DNA of 6,639 nucleotides, from contig JAADGA010000085.1 of the NCBI GenBank assembly GCA_013152615.1, positions 1 through 6,639 on the forward strand, in the 5' to 3' direction. The DNA is from Alphaproteobacteria bacterium (GTDB lineage: Bacteria; Pseudomonadota; Alphaproteobacteria; Sphingomonadales; Emcibacteraceae). The notes below the pieces were generated by a model that worked only from the letters and a program-made list of their open reading frames with translations, made no database searches and was not told the origin of the DNA. The position numbers and the translations under genes are program-made. This document shows, one piece after another, positions 1 through 6,393 of this stretch (position 1 is its first letter; each line of letters opens with the position of its first letter).

Positions 1-2
1 AG

Positions 3-722
3 TATCGCGGTATCCCCGGCAACCTCGGAGATGCTGTAGCCGGCGCCAACCACTTGCGAAACATCATGGATGGTGCCACCGATCATAATCCCGGCCTGAT
101 GATCATTCAGCCCGAGAAAGCCGATAATCACCGGATAAAGCACCATGGAAATGGTCCCCATCGCAGTGATGCCGACAACAGTAATCAGAGTATTATGCTC
201 CAGCGTTTTTGATTTTGGCATGATGGTCGATAAGGCGAGCGCGGCGGATGCCCCGCAGATGGCCGTCGCCCCGCCGATAAGAATCCCCTGTTCCGGGTCA
301 AGTTTCAATAATTTTGCCCAGAAAATCCCGAGTGCAATCACGATGATAATGGCGACAATCACCAAAGTCACAACCCCGGCACCAAGGGCAACAAAATCGG
401 ACAGCATAATCCGCGCGCCGATCAGGGCAACCCCGGTTCGCAATATAGTCTGGGAGGTGAATTGTACCCCGTCTCTGGTCGGCTTTTCCTGTGACATGAA
501 ATTAAACACCATGCCGAGCAGCAGACTGAGCAACATCACCGGGGCGGCGTAATGCTGGGCAATGAAGGCCGCCGCCAAAGCAACCGTTGCACAGACCAGA
601 ACCCCCGGAGCCAGAGATTTAATCCGGTTCCACAAAGATTGCTTCTTCACCCTTTCGGGCGGACAAAAGCCTTCAATAGAATCCAGATAGTCGTATTTAT
701 TCAGAGAATCCACATCTTTCAT
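3..722 (-). CDS. YeiH-family (UPF0324) putative sulfate/anion exporter, C-terminus cut by window edge
   Basis: This open frame runs from ATG at 722 off the left edge of the window, giving 240 complete codons of a family usually around 340 residues. The translation starts MKDVDSLNKYDYLDSIEG. It has a hydrophilic N-terminus of about 35 residues, then alternating hydrophobic segments at about 39-58, 61-76, 110-136, 147-168 and 178-204. Two signatures of the family are visible: GGATAICGASAALA near 150-163 and GGTIHDVSQVVGAG near 215-228. Members are polytopic inner-membrane proteins annotated as putative sulfate exporters; some relatives sit in sulfonate-degradation operons, but the substrate of most is unproven. 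The start lies 14 bases after the stop of the PLP-enzyme gene, so the two are probably co-transcribed. No strong Shine-Dalgarno is seen, which suggests translational coupling. Family assignment is firm; substrate is not. Confidence 0.88.
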   Translation of the reverse strand, partial: MKDVDSLNKYDYLDSIEGFCPPERVKKQSLWNRIKSLAPGVLVCATVALAAAFIAQHYAAPVMLLSLLLGMVFNFMSQEKPTRDGVQFTSQTILRTGVALIGARIMLSDFVALGAGVVTLVIVAIIIVIALGIFWAKLLKLDPEQGILIGGATAICGASAALALSTIMPKSKTLEHNTLITVVGITAMGTISMVLYPVIIGFLGLNDHQAGIMIGGTIHDVSQVVGAGYSISEVAGDTAI

Positions 723-736
723 AAAACAAGGCAGAC

Positions 737-1996
737 CTACTTCAACGCCGTATAATCAATGGCTTTATGACAATCTATGGTATGATTACTTTCCGGCATC
801 GGATATTTGAGGCCGGTGGCACAGTTAAACAGCAAAACACGCTCGTCTTTTTGAACCTGACCCGTCTCCAGCGCCTTCTGCCAGGCGGCAAAGGTTGCCG
901 CGCCTTCCGGACATAACAACACCCCGTCCTTATGCGCAGCCTCATTGCGGGCTGTTATAATATGCTCATCGGTAACGGCAATGGCAAAGCCGTGACTTTC
1001 GCGGACTGCGCGCAGGATCAGAAAATCACCGACCGCCGCCGGCACCCGAATGCCCGAGGCCACAGTATAGGCATTTTCCCACAGCGGCGCATGGCTGGCG
1101 CCGTCCTGCCACGCCTTGACTATCGGCGCGCATCCCGTTGACTGAACCGCCACCATGCGCGGGCGTTTCGAGCCAATCCAGCCGATTGCTTCCAATTCCT
1201 CAAACGCCTTCCACATGCCAATCAGGCCAGTGCCGCCACCGGTCGGATAAAAGATCACATCCGGTAACTGCCAGCCGAATTGCTCCGCCAGCTCCAGCCC
1301 CATAGTCTTCTTGCCCTCAATCCGGTAAGGTTCCTTCAGGGTCGAGATATCGCTCCAGCCGAGGATCGCCTTGCCGTCACCAACAATCTTGCCGCAATCA
1401 TTGATCAGGCCGTTGACTTTATAAACATTCGCCCCCTGTAATTCGATTTCGCGCACATTGATTTCCGGGGTGTCGTCCGGACAGAAAATAGTGGTTCTGA
1501 GGCCGCCCACGCTGGCATAGGCCGCGAGCGCCGCCCCGGCATTGCCATTGGTCGGCATCGCCAGATGGGTCTGGCCGAGTTCCTTGGCCATCGCCACCGC
1601 GAGCGCCAGCCCCCGCGCCTTGAACGAGCCTGTCGGCAACCGGCCCTCATCCTTGACAATAACCTCGACATCATCCGGCACCGAATGACGTAGCGGCAAC
1701 AGCGGCGTCATGACTTCGCCCAGACTGACCAGATTTTCACCGCGCTCAAGCGGCAGGAATTCGCGGTATTTCCAGAAGCCGCCGGGCCGGTCCTCAATCT
1801 CTTTTTTGGTCACTGAGCGGGCGATCTGCTCCAGATCATAGCGTACCAGCAACGGCTTGCCCGCTTTTGACAGGCCGTGGGGCAGCGCCTTCTGATAGAC
1901 GTCCCCCGCCATTGAACATTCCAGATGGGTGACAAATGACCCGGCACCTTCATACAAGGCTCTGGTCTGGTGAAATTCCGTATCTACTGTGGTCAC
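737..1996 (-). CDS. Threonine-synthase-like PLP-dependent enzyme (fold type II), GTG start
   Basis: The 419-residue product belongs to the PLP fold-type II (tryptophan synthase beta) superfamily and most resembles the short plant/archaeal-type threonine synthases, which turn O-phosphohomoserine into threonine plus phosphate. Visible motifs are PTGSFKARG at 121-129 with the PLP lysine K126, TNGNAGAALAAY at 149-160, the cofactor-phosphate loop PTGGGTG at 251-257, and a C-terminal ATGLKYP at 393-399. Usual threonine synthases of this type read SFKDRG and GLKDP, so both aspartates are replaced here (A127 and Y398). The enzyme may be a paralogue acting on another substrate. The start is GTG (1994-1996), with an AAGGA Shine-Dalgarno at 2006-2010, nine bases upstream; no in-frame ATG competes near it. 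A YeiH-type transporter gene follows 14 bases downstream. The enzyme class is confident, the exact reaction is not. Confidence 0.85.
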   Translation of the reverse strand: MTTVDTEFHQTRALYEGAGSFVTHLECSMAGDVYQKALPHGLSKAGKPLLVRYDLEQIARSVTKKEIEDRPGGFWKYREFLPLERGENLVSLGEVMTPLLPLRHSVPDDVEVIVKDEGRLPTGSFKARGLALAVAMAKELGQTHLAMPTNGNAGAALAAYASVGGLRTTIFCPDDTPEINVREIELQGANVYKVNGLINDCGKIVGDGKAILGWSDISTLKEPYRIEGKKTMGLELAEQFGWQLPDVIFYPTGGGTGLIGMWKAFEELEAIGWIGSKRPRMVAVQSTGCAPIVKAWQDGASHAPLWENAYTVASGIRVPAAVGDFLILRAVRESHGFAIAVTDEHIITARNEAAHKDGVLLCPEGAATFAAWQKALETGQVQKDERVLLFNCATGLKYPMPESNHTIDCHKAIDYTALK

Positions 1997-2005
1997 GATG
2001 AACTA

Positions 2006-2010
2006 TCCTT
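2006..2010 (-). promoter_or_regulatory. Ribosome binding site fixing a GTG start
   Basis: AAGGA on the minus strand lies nine bases before the GTG codon at 1994-1996. It is the best Shine-Dalgarno near the 5' end of the PLP-enzyme gene and supports the non-ATG start. Confidence 0.65.
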
Positions 2011-2133
2011 GAATTTATCCGGTAAATATAGAAGAGAATATCAGAAAAGAAAGGAAAATGTCCCCGATACCGGGAAAAAGCCCGGAAAAAGTCAGGAATA
2101 AGCGGCAGGAAAACAACGAGGGCGCTGTCCCCA

Positions 2134-2159
2134 CACCGCCCTTAAGCGCAAAAGCGGTG
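2134..2159. repeat. Inverted repeat in the mnmA to PLP-enzyme gap
   Basis: CACCGC at 2134-2139 and GCGGTG at 2154-2159 are perfect complementary arms around a 14-base loop. On the minus strand the repeat lies about 50 bases after the mnmA stop, but G-rich sequence follows it rather than a T-run, so it is a poor intrinsic terminator. The rest of the 213-base gap (1997-2209) holds only a weak 5-bp hairpin at 2070-2085 and AT-rich sequence before the next gene. A TATATT near 2025-2035 on the minus strand could be a -10 box but lacks a well spaced -35. Confidence 0.3.
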
Positions 2160-2209
2160 ATATCCCTCCAATTTGACCGTCCAAACTGACTTTTACGCCA
2201 CCGGGAAAA

Positions 2210-3376
2210 TTATTTCACCGAACGGCGGTTATGGGTCTGACTGATCCAGCCACCGCCCAGAACCCGGTCATCATGGTAGAATACCGCCGCCTGTCCCACC
2301 GACACCCCGCGTTCCGGTTGATGCAGCCGGATCCGGGCCATAGACCCGGCCAGCGGCAACAGGGTGGCGGCCACCGGCGGTCTGGTGGAACGGACCTTGA
2401 CCGCAATCGCAACTCCGGCGGCGGCAATGGCCTCCTGCCCCAGCCAGTTTACTTCTTTCACGGTGATTTCGGTAATCTCCAGCGCCGCCTTCGGGCCGAC
2501 AATGACCTGTTTGCGCACCGCATCAAGCCGGATAACGTAAAGCGGCTCACCACCGCCAATGCCAAGCCCCTTGCGCTGGCCAATGGTATAATGAATGATG
2601 CCCCGGTGGCGGCCAAGGACCGTACCGTCAAGAGTAACAATATCACCGGCTTCGGCCGCACCGGGCCGCAGGCGCTCGATAACATCGGCATAATTGCCTT
2701 CGGGAACAAAGCAAATATCCTGACTGTCCGGCTTGTCAGCAACCTCAAGGCCGTATTTCTCCGCAAGCTGCCTCACCGCGTCCTTATGCATGCCGCCCAG
2801 TGGAAAGCGCAGATATTCACATTGCTCGCGCGTGGTGGCAAACAGGAAATAGCTCTGGTCGCGGCTGTCGTCTATTGCCCGATACATCTCGGCATAATTG
2901 CCCCCCTTCTGGCGGACATAATGACCGGTGGCGAGGGCATCCGCGTCCAGATCACGCGCGGTTTTCAGCAGATCATTGAATTTAACCTCCTGATTACAGC
3001 GCACGCACGGGATCGGGGTTTCCCCGCGAATATAACTGTCGGCAAAATCCGCAATCACCGTCTGCTGAAACCGGCTTTCATAATCCAGCACATAATGGGG
3101 AATACCAATGGCCTCTGCCACCCGCCGGGCGTCATGAATATCCTGACCGGCACAGCAGGCACCTTTTTTCCGCAGCGCAAGGCCATGATCATAAAGCTGG
3201 AGCGTAATGCCGACGACGTCATAGCCCTGACTTTTAAGCAGGGCGGCGACCACCGAACTGTCCACCCCGCCCGACATCGCGACCACTATTCTGGTATCGG
3301 CAGGCGATTTGGCAAAGCCCAGTGAATTTACGCTGGTGGCGGATGAGCCGGTATCGGGGGTAATATTTTCAGTCAT
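2210..3376 (-). CDS. mnmA: tRNA-specific 2-thiouridylase MnmA
   Basis: MnmA adenylates and then thiolates the 2-position of wobble uridine U34 in tRNA-Lys, tRNA-Glu(UUC) and tRNA-Gln (2-thiouridine synthesis, cytoplasm). The 388-residue product shows the PP-loop ATP-binding motif SGGVDSS at 35-41, the first catalytic cysteine in [11 protein letters not shown] (C127, aligned with E. coli C102) and the second in [13 protein letters not shown] (C222, aligned with E. coli C199). It also has the central [15 protein letters not shown] block at 262-276 and the C-terminal [18 protein letters not shown] beta-barrel end. The frame stays open to 3445, but the extra 23 residues would begin 15 bases past the tRNA-Glu gene and are unlike the family, so ATG 3374-3376 is preferred; ATG 3392-3394 is also possible. 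No Shine-Dalgarno precedes the chosen start; a promoter-like sequence lies directly upstream. Residues 1-28 are a variable extension ahead of the PP-loop strand. Confidence 0.95.
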   Translation of the reverse strand: MTENITPDTGSSATSVNSLGFAKSPADTRIVVAMSGGVDSSVVAALLKSQGYDVVGITLQLYDHGLALRKKGACCAGQDIHDARRVAEAIGIPHYVLDYESRFQQTVIADFADSYIRGETPIPCVRCNQEVKFNDLLKTARDLDADALATGHYVRQKGGNYAEMYRAIDDSRDQSYFLFATTREQCEYLRFPLGGMHKDAVRQLAEKYGLEVADKPDSQDICFVPEGNYADVIERLRPGAAEAGDIVTLDGTVLGRHRGIIHYTIGQRKGLGIGGGEPLYVIRLDAVRKQVIVGPKAALEITEITVKEVNWLGQEAIAAAGVAIAVKVRSTRPPVAATLLPLAGSMARIRLHQPERGVSVGQAAVFYHDDRVLGGGWISQTHNRRSVK

Positions 3377-3384
3377 GGGGGCCG

Positions 3385-3412
3385 AATATAACATATAGCC
3401 GCCAACTTCAAG
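3385..3412 (-). promoter_or_regulatory. Candidate mnmA promoter close to the start codon
   Basis: On the minus strand a -35-like CTTGAA (3407-3412) is separated by 16 bases from a -10-like TATATT (3385-3390). The expected transcription start, about seven bases past the -10, falls at 3376-3378, at or next to the A of the preferred mnmA ATG. That would make the message leaderless, in keeping with the absence of a Shine-Dalgarno. This is a pattern match only. Confidence 0.4.
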
Positions 3413-3459
3413 CAAAGAATGCCCGTCCACTGACCGCCGCAACATCCCCGCCCCGGGAA

Positions 3460-3534
3460 TGGTGACCCCTACGGGGATCGAACCCGTGTTTTAGCCTTGA
3501 GAAGGCCACGTCCTAACCGCTAGACGAAGGGGCC
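3460..3534 (-). tRNA. tRNA-Glu (anticodon CTC), CCA encoded
   Basis: The minus strand folds into a full cloverleaf. The acceptor stem GGCCCCT pairs with AGGGGTC, including one G-U pair. The D arm is GTCT/GGAC. The anticodon stem TGGCC/GGCTA encloses the loop TTCTCAA, giving anticodon CTC, which reads GAG (glutamate). A four-base variable region follows, then the T arm ACGGG-TTCGATC-CCCGT. The discriminator base at 3463 is A and is followed by an encoded CCA (3460-3462). The gene is 72 bases plus CCA. It lies 26 bases after the mltG stop and upstream of mnmA on the same strand. The anticodon stem contains a G-U pair. Since position 34 is C, this tRNA cannot be a substrate of the neighbouring MnmA. 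Confidence 0.95.
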
Positions 3535-3549
3535 GTTTTCCCTGAGGTC

Positions 3550-3577
3550 AATCTATCGTTTTATTCCTGCTTTTCAA
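3550..3577 (-). promoter_or_regulatory. Candidate promoter for tRNA-Glu inside the 3' end of mltG
   Basis: On the minus strand TTGAAA (3572-3577, five of six to the TTGACA consensus) is followed after 16 bases by TAGATT (3550-3555, four of six to TATAAT). The predicted transcript would begin near 3543, about nine bases before the mature tRNA 5' end at 3534. The -35 lies in the last codons of mltG and the -10 just past its stop. This would let the tRNA be expressed independently of the fab-mltG transcript. Confidence 0.4.
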
Positions 3578-4553
3578 GCTTTTTCTCCTTTTGGAAGCGA
3601 CGCCATTTCCGAACATTCTCCAGATGCTGGCGCAAATTTCGGGAAAAGGCATGGCCACCACTGCCATCCGCGACAAAATAGAGGTCATCACTGTCAAGCG
3701 GATGCAGAACCGCAAGGATGGCCGCGCGCCCCGGATGATCAATCGCGGTTGGCGGCAAGCCCCGGATTCGATAGGTGTTATAGGGCGTATCAGACTTGAG
3801 ATCCGCTTTCCGAATGGGCCGGTCAAGACTGCCCCGCCGGTCAAGGCCATAAATGACCGTCGGGTCACTCTGAAGCCGCATATTTTTCCGCAGGCGATTA
3901 ATAAATACCCCGGCAATATGGGCACGTTCCCGGGGAACGGCGGTTTCCTTTTCAACGATGGAGGCCAGAATCACCGCCCCGCGCGGCGAGAGGAACGGCA
4001 GACCCGCAGCCCGTTTGTCCCAGACCTTGTCCAGAAAATCCAGCTGCCGCGCCTGCATCCGCCGGATCAGGTCGGTGCGGCGGGTATTTCTGGTATAGAG
4101 ATAGGTGTCCGGCAGGATTGAGCCTTCGCGTGGCAGCTTTGTCACCTGCCCCGTCAGGTTTTCAAGACCGTTCAGATAGGTTACAATCTGGCGGCTGGTC
4201 CAGCCTTCAATTATGGTCAGGCGGTGCTGGATAACCTTGCCCCCGGACAGGATCATCATAATATCATTCATGCTTGAATGGGCGGGTATATCATATTCCC
4301 CGGCCTGCAGGCGGCGTTCATAGCCCAACAGCCTGACGCCTGATTTAAAGATATTACCACTGGTTACCAACCCCCGCCGTTCCAGTTGCCGCGCCGTGTG
4401 GCCGACCCCCTGCCCCTTTGGCAGGACATAAACCGTATCCCGCATCACCGGGCCGCTCAGGTGAAACTGCCGGTAGCCCAGATAGAAAAACAGCGCCGCA
4501 AATGCGACGCTGCCGACAAGGAGCAAAATAATATATTTTTTCAGCCCCGTCAT
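3561..4553 (-). CDS. mltG: Endolytic murein transglycosylase MltG (YceG-like)
   Basis: MltG is an inner-membrane lytic transglycosylase that cleaves newly made glycan strands inside the chain and is thought to terminate their polymerisation. The 330-residue product (family usually 320-400) starts with an N-terminal signal anchor, hydrophobic about 7-26 after MTGLKK, leaving the rest periplasmic. A LysM-like region follows at about 38-105, then the YceG catalytic domain. Its key motif is ASIVEKET at 197-204 with the presumed catalytic glutamate E201. Conserved LQSDPTVIYGL (227-237), GLPPTAIDHPG (265-275) and LYFVADGSGGHAF (291-303) are also present. The C-terminus ends in a charged, lysine-rich tail (about 316-330). 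The ATG lies seven bases after the fabF stop with no clear Shine-Dalgarno, suggesting translational coupling. The order fabF-mltG is common in alphaproteobacteria. All family landmarks appear intact. Confidence 0.95.
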   Translation of the reverse strand: MTGLKKYIILLLVGSVAFAALFFYLGYRQFHLSGPVMRDTVYVLPKGQGVGHTARQLERRGLVTSGNIFKSGVRLLGYERRLQAGEYDIPAHSSMNDIMMILSGGKVIQHRLTIIEGWTSRQIVTYLNGLENLTGQVTKLPREGSILPDTYLYTRNTRRTDLIRRMQARQLDFLDKVWDKRAAGLPFLSPRGAVILASIVEKETAVPRERAHIAGVFINRLRKNMRLQSDPTVIYGLDRRGSLDRPIRKADLKSDTPYNTYRIRGLPPTAIDHPGRAAILAVLHPLDSDDLYFVADGSGGHAFSRNLRQHLENVRKWRRFQKEKKLEKQE

Positions 4554-4560
4554 GGGACCA

Positions 4561-5826
4561 TTACACTGTTTTGAAAATTATAGACGCATTGGTGCCGCCA
4601 AAACCGAAACTGTTGGACAAAACGGCGCTGATGCCGGTCTTGTGCTGGGCTTCATGGGCGACCAGATTAATCCCGTCAAGTCCCTCGGACGGATTATCAA
4701 GATTAAGCGTCGGCGGCAATTCCCCCCGGATCATCGCCAGTATGCTGAAAATTGCTTCGGTACTGCCCGCCGCCCCGAGCAAATGACCAATAGCAGACTT
4801 GGTCGAGGACATGGCGAGTTGGCCGACCGCATCACCGAACAGCCGTTTCACCGCATTAAATTCAATCTCGTCCCCCATCGGGGTTGAGGTGCCGTGAGCA
4901 TTGATATAGCCAATTTCTTCCGGAGCAAGGCCGGAGCGTTTCAACGCCGCCGCCATCGCCCGGTAGCCACCACTGCCATCCGGGGCCGGGGCTGTCACAT
5001 GATAGGCATCACCGGACATGCCGTAGCCGATAACTTCGGCATATATTCTGGCACCGCGTTTTTTAGCATGCTCATATTCTTCCAGAACGACCATGCCGGA
5101 ACCTTCGCCAATAACGAAACCGTCCCGGTCGCGATCATAGGGCCGCGAGGCTTTCTCCGGGGTGTCGTTATAATGGGTACTCAGAGCCTTGGCCTGGGCA
5201 AAACCGGCGACCCCGACCTGACAAATCGCGGCCTCGGCACCACCGGCAACCATGACATCCGCATCATCCAGCATAATAAGACGGGCCGCATCACCAATGG
5301 CATGGGTTCCGGTGGCACAGGCGGTAACAATGGCATGATTTGGCCCCTTCAGGCCGTTCCTGATCGAAACATTCCCTGAAATCAGGTTAATCAGGCAGCG
5401 CGGGATAAAAAACGGACTGACCCGGCGCACGCCGCGTTCATGCATATTGATTGATTCACTCTGAATTTCCGGAAGACCACCAATCCCGGCCCCGGACATG
5501 ATTCCGGTGCGCCACTGGTCTTCCTCACTCACCGGTTTCCAGTCGGCATCGGCCAGCGCCATTTCTGCGGCGACAATACCATAAAGAATAAAGTCATCTA
5601 TCCGCCGCCGTTCCTTGGGCGTGATCCAGTCATCAGGATTAAAGGTGCCGTTTTGGCCATCGCCAAGCGGCACTTCACAGGCAATTCTTGCTGACAACCC
5701 TTGTGGATCAAACCGGGTGATCGGCCCGGCACCGGACTTGCCGGCGACGAGGCGCTGCCATGTCTGTTCCATTCCCGATGCCAGCGGGGTAATAAGCCCC
5801 ATTCCGGTAACCACCACTCGTCTCAT
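4561..5826 (-). CDS. fabF: 3-oxoacyl-[acyl-carrier-protein] synthase II (FabF)
   Basis: FabF is the cytoplasmic condensing enzyme that joins malonyl-ACP to an acyl chain, releasing CO2, in the elongation cycle of type II fatty acid synthesis. The 421-residue product has the N-terminal RRVVVTGMGLITPL strand typical of the family. The nucleophile is C170 in VTACATGTHAIG, and the two catalytic histidines are H311 (NAHGTSTPMGD) and H348 (STKSAIGHLLGAAG), with the conserved lysine K343. The glycine-rich end NSFGFGGTNAS lies at 405-415. Length matches the usual 410-425. The ATG at 5824-5826 is preceded by a good Shine-Dalgarno, AAGGTG at 5832-5837. The gene follows acpP after 173 bases and is followed by mltG after seven, so fabF and mltG form one transcription unit. 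The presence of the Cys-His-His triad makes this an active condensing enzyme rather than a chain-length-factor homologue. Confidence 0.97.
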   Translation of the reverse strand: MRRVVVTGMGLITPLASGMEQTWQRLVAGKSGAGPITRFDPQGLSARIACEVPLGDGQNGTFNPDDWITPKERRRIDDFILYGIVAAEMALADADWKPVSEEDQWRTGIMSGAGIGGLPEIQSESINMHERGVRRVSPFFIPRCLINLISGNVSIRNGLKGPNHAIVTACATGTHAIGDAARLIMLDDADVMVAGGAEAAICQVGVAGFAQAKALSTHYNDTPEKASRPYDRDRDGFVIGEGSGMVVLEEYEHAKKRGARIYAEVIGYGMSGDAYHVTAPAPDGSGGYRAMAAALKRSGLAPEEIGYINAHGTSTPMGDEIEFNAVKRLFGDAVGQLAMSSTKSAIGHLLGAAGSTEAIFSILAMIRGELPPTLNLDNPSEGLDGINLVAHEAQHKTGISAVLSNSFGFGGTNASIIFKTV

Positions 5827-5831
5827 CGTTC

Positions 5832-5837
5832 CACCTT
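5832..5837 (-). promoter_or_regulatory. Ribosome binding site of fabF
   Basis: AAGGTG on the minus strand, within a longer AAGAAGGTGG, lies just upstream of the fabF ATG. It is the strongest Shine-Dalgarno in the window and settles the fabF start. Confidence 0.7.
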
Positions 5838-5968
5838 CTTTTCAGTAATAATTTACGAGTTCACGATCTGGCGGTTACTCCACAGCAGGACACGCCAGAA
5901 ACGACAACACCGCGACCCGCGTCACTCACCAGAACACGGCACTGCGCGACCATCATTATTTTGCCCTT

Positions 5969-5997
5969 GCCTGACATCAGGCGACGCCAATAGCCTG
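5969..5997 (-). repeat. Three-arm alternating inverted repeat after the acpP stop
   Basis: Just after the acpP stop, the minus strand carries CAGGC (5993-5997), GCCTG (5978-5982) and CAGGC (5969-5973). The middle arm can pair with either flank, giving two mutually exclusive 5-bp hairpins, one with a 10-base loop and one with a four-base loop. No T-run follows, so neither is a classical terminator. The arrangement could act as an mRNA stability or processing element between acpP and fabF. The remainder of the gap, down to 5827, shows no other clear site except the fabF ribosome binding site. Confidence 0.35.
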
Positions 5998-5999
5998 CC

Positions 6000-6233
6000 T
6001 CAGGTGTTCGCACCGATAAAGTCAATAGCATCCTTGACCGTAAGAATTTTTTCAGCAGCCTCATCCGGAATTTCACACCCGAATTCTTCCTCGAATGCCA
6101 TGACCAGTTCAACAGTATCCAGACTATCCGCCCCCAGATCATCAATAAAGCTTGAACTATCGGTAACCTTGCCGTCTTCGACACCCAAATGTTCGACGAC
6201 AATCTTTTTTACACGTTCAGCTACGTCACTCAT
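6000..6233 (-). CDS. acpP: Acyl carrier protein AcpP
   Basis: AcpP is the small acidic cytoplasmic protein that carries growing acyl chains as thioesters on a 4'-phosphopantetheine arm. The 77-residue product contains the modification motif [19 protein letters not shown], with S37 as the attachment serine. It has the expected helix I start ([18 protein letters not shown]) and ends with helix IV ([11 protein letters not shown]). Length and high acidic content match the family. A cysteine occurs at position 53, where a hydrophobic residue is more usual. The ATG at 6231-6233 has an AGGAA Shine-Dalgarno at 6242-6246, eight bases upstream. Its flanks are unusually long for the cluster: 201 bases from fabG and 173 bases to fabF, both with inverted repeats. 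This fits independent high-level expression of acpP, as seen in other bacteria, though no promoter here is certain. Confidence 0.97.
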   Translation of the reverse strand: MSDVAERVKKIVVEHLGVEDGKVTDSSSFIDDLGADSLDTVELVMAFEEEFGCEIPDEAAEKILTVKDAIDFIGANT

Positions 6234-6255
6234 ATTCTATATTCCTATTTCCAAT

Positions 6256-6273
6256 GGACCTGTAAGCAGGTCC
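6256..6273 (-). repeat. Perfect 7-bp hairpin in the acpP leader
   Basis: GGACCTG and CAGGTCC pair perfectly around a CTTA tetraloop on the minus strand. The hairpin sits nine bases before the AGGAA ribosome binding site of acpP. What follows is ATTGGAAATAGG, with no T-run, so it is unlikely to be a terminator. A 5' untranslated stem protecting the mRNA or modulating translation is more plausible. Confidence 0.5.
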
Positions 6274-6281
6274 GGGTTTTG

Positions 6282-6336
6282 ATAATCACAGAACCAGTAT
6301 CTAATTAGTCTATTTTCCTTTTACAGACAAAAGCAA
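6282..6336 (-). promoter_or_regulatory. Candidate acpP promoter region (low confidence)
   Basis: Two weak promoter-like arrangements are visible on the minus strand in this AT-rich stretch. One is TTGCTT (6331-6336), 18 bases, TAGACT (6307-6312). The other is an extended -10, TGTGATTAT (6282-6290), with TAGACT as a poorly spaced -35. Either would transcribe the leader hairpin at 6256-6273 before acpP. Neither matches the consensus well enough to choose between them. Confidence 0.25.
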
Positions 6337-6393
6337 TAAAAAACTGAATTCATTTCCTGTTAAATGCAAGTGGGTACTAGCACATTAAGTTCG

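Noticed and set aside
145..755. Two plus-strand frames (135 and 67 codons) at the left end.
   Set aside because: The minus strand here encodes a clear YeiH-family protein with family motifs; the plus-strand products are its shadow.
2070..2085. CCGGG-AAAAAG-CCCGG hairpin as a terminator for mnmA.
   Set aside because: The stem is only 5 bp, and on the minus strand the T-run precedes the stem instead of following it.
2231..3325. A 364-codon open frame on the plus strand, opposite mnmA.
   Set aside because: It lies almost wholly antisense to a well supported mnmA, resembles no known family and has an odd composition. Long antisense frames are common opposite genes with biased codon use.
3377..3445. 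Upstream extension of mnmA by 23 codons.
   Set aside because: The added residues are unlike MnmA N-termini, begin 15 bases from the tRNA 3' end and have no good ribosome binding site. The downstream ATG fits the family better.
3413..3459. GC-rich CCCGGGGCGGGG after the tRNA as an intrinsic terminator.
   Set aside because: Only a poor stem of about 4 bp can form and no T-run follows on the minus strand.
5861..6202. A 113-codon minus-strand frame overlapping acpP.
   Set aside because: It runs in another frame through acpP, a gene with unmistakable family motifs, and shows no family of its own.
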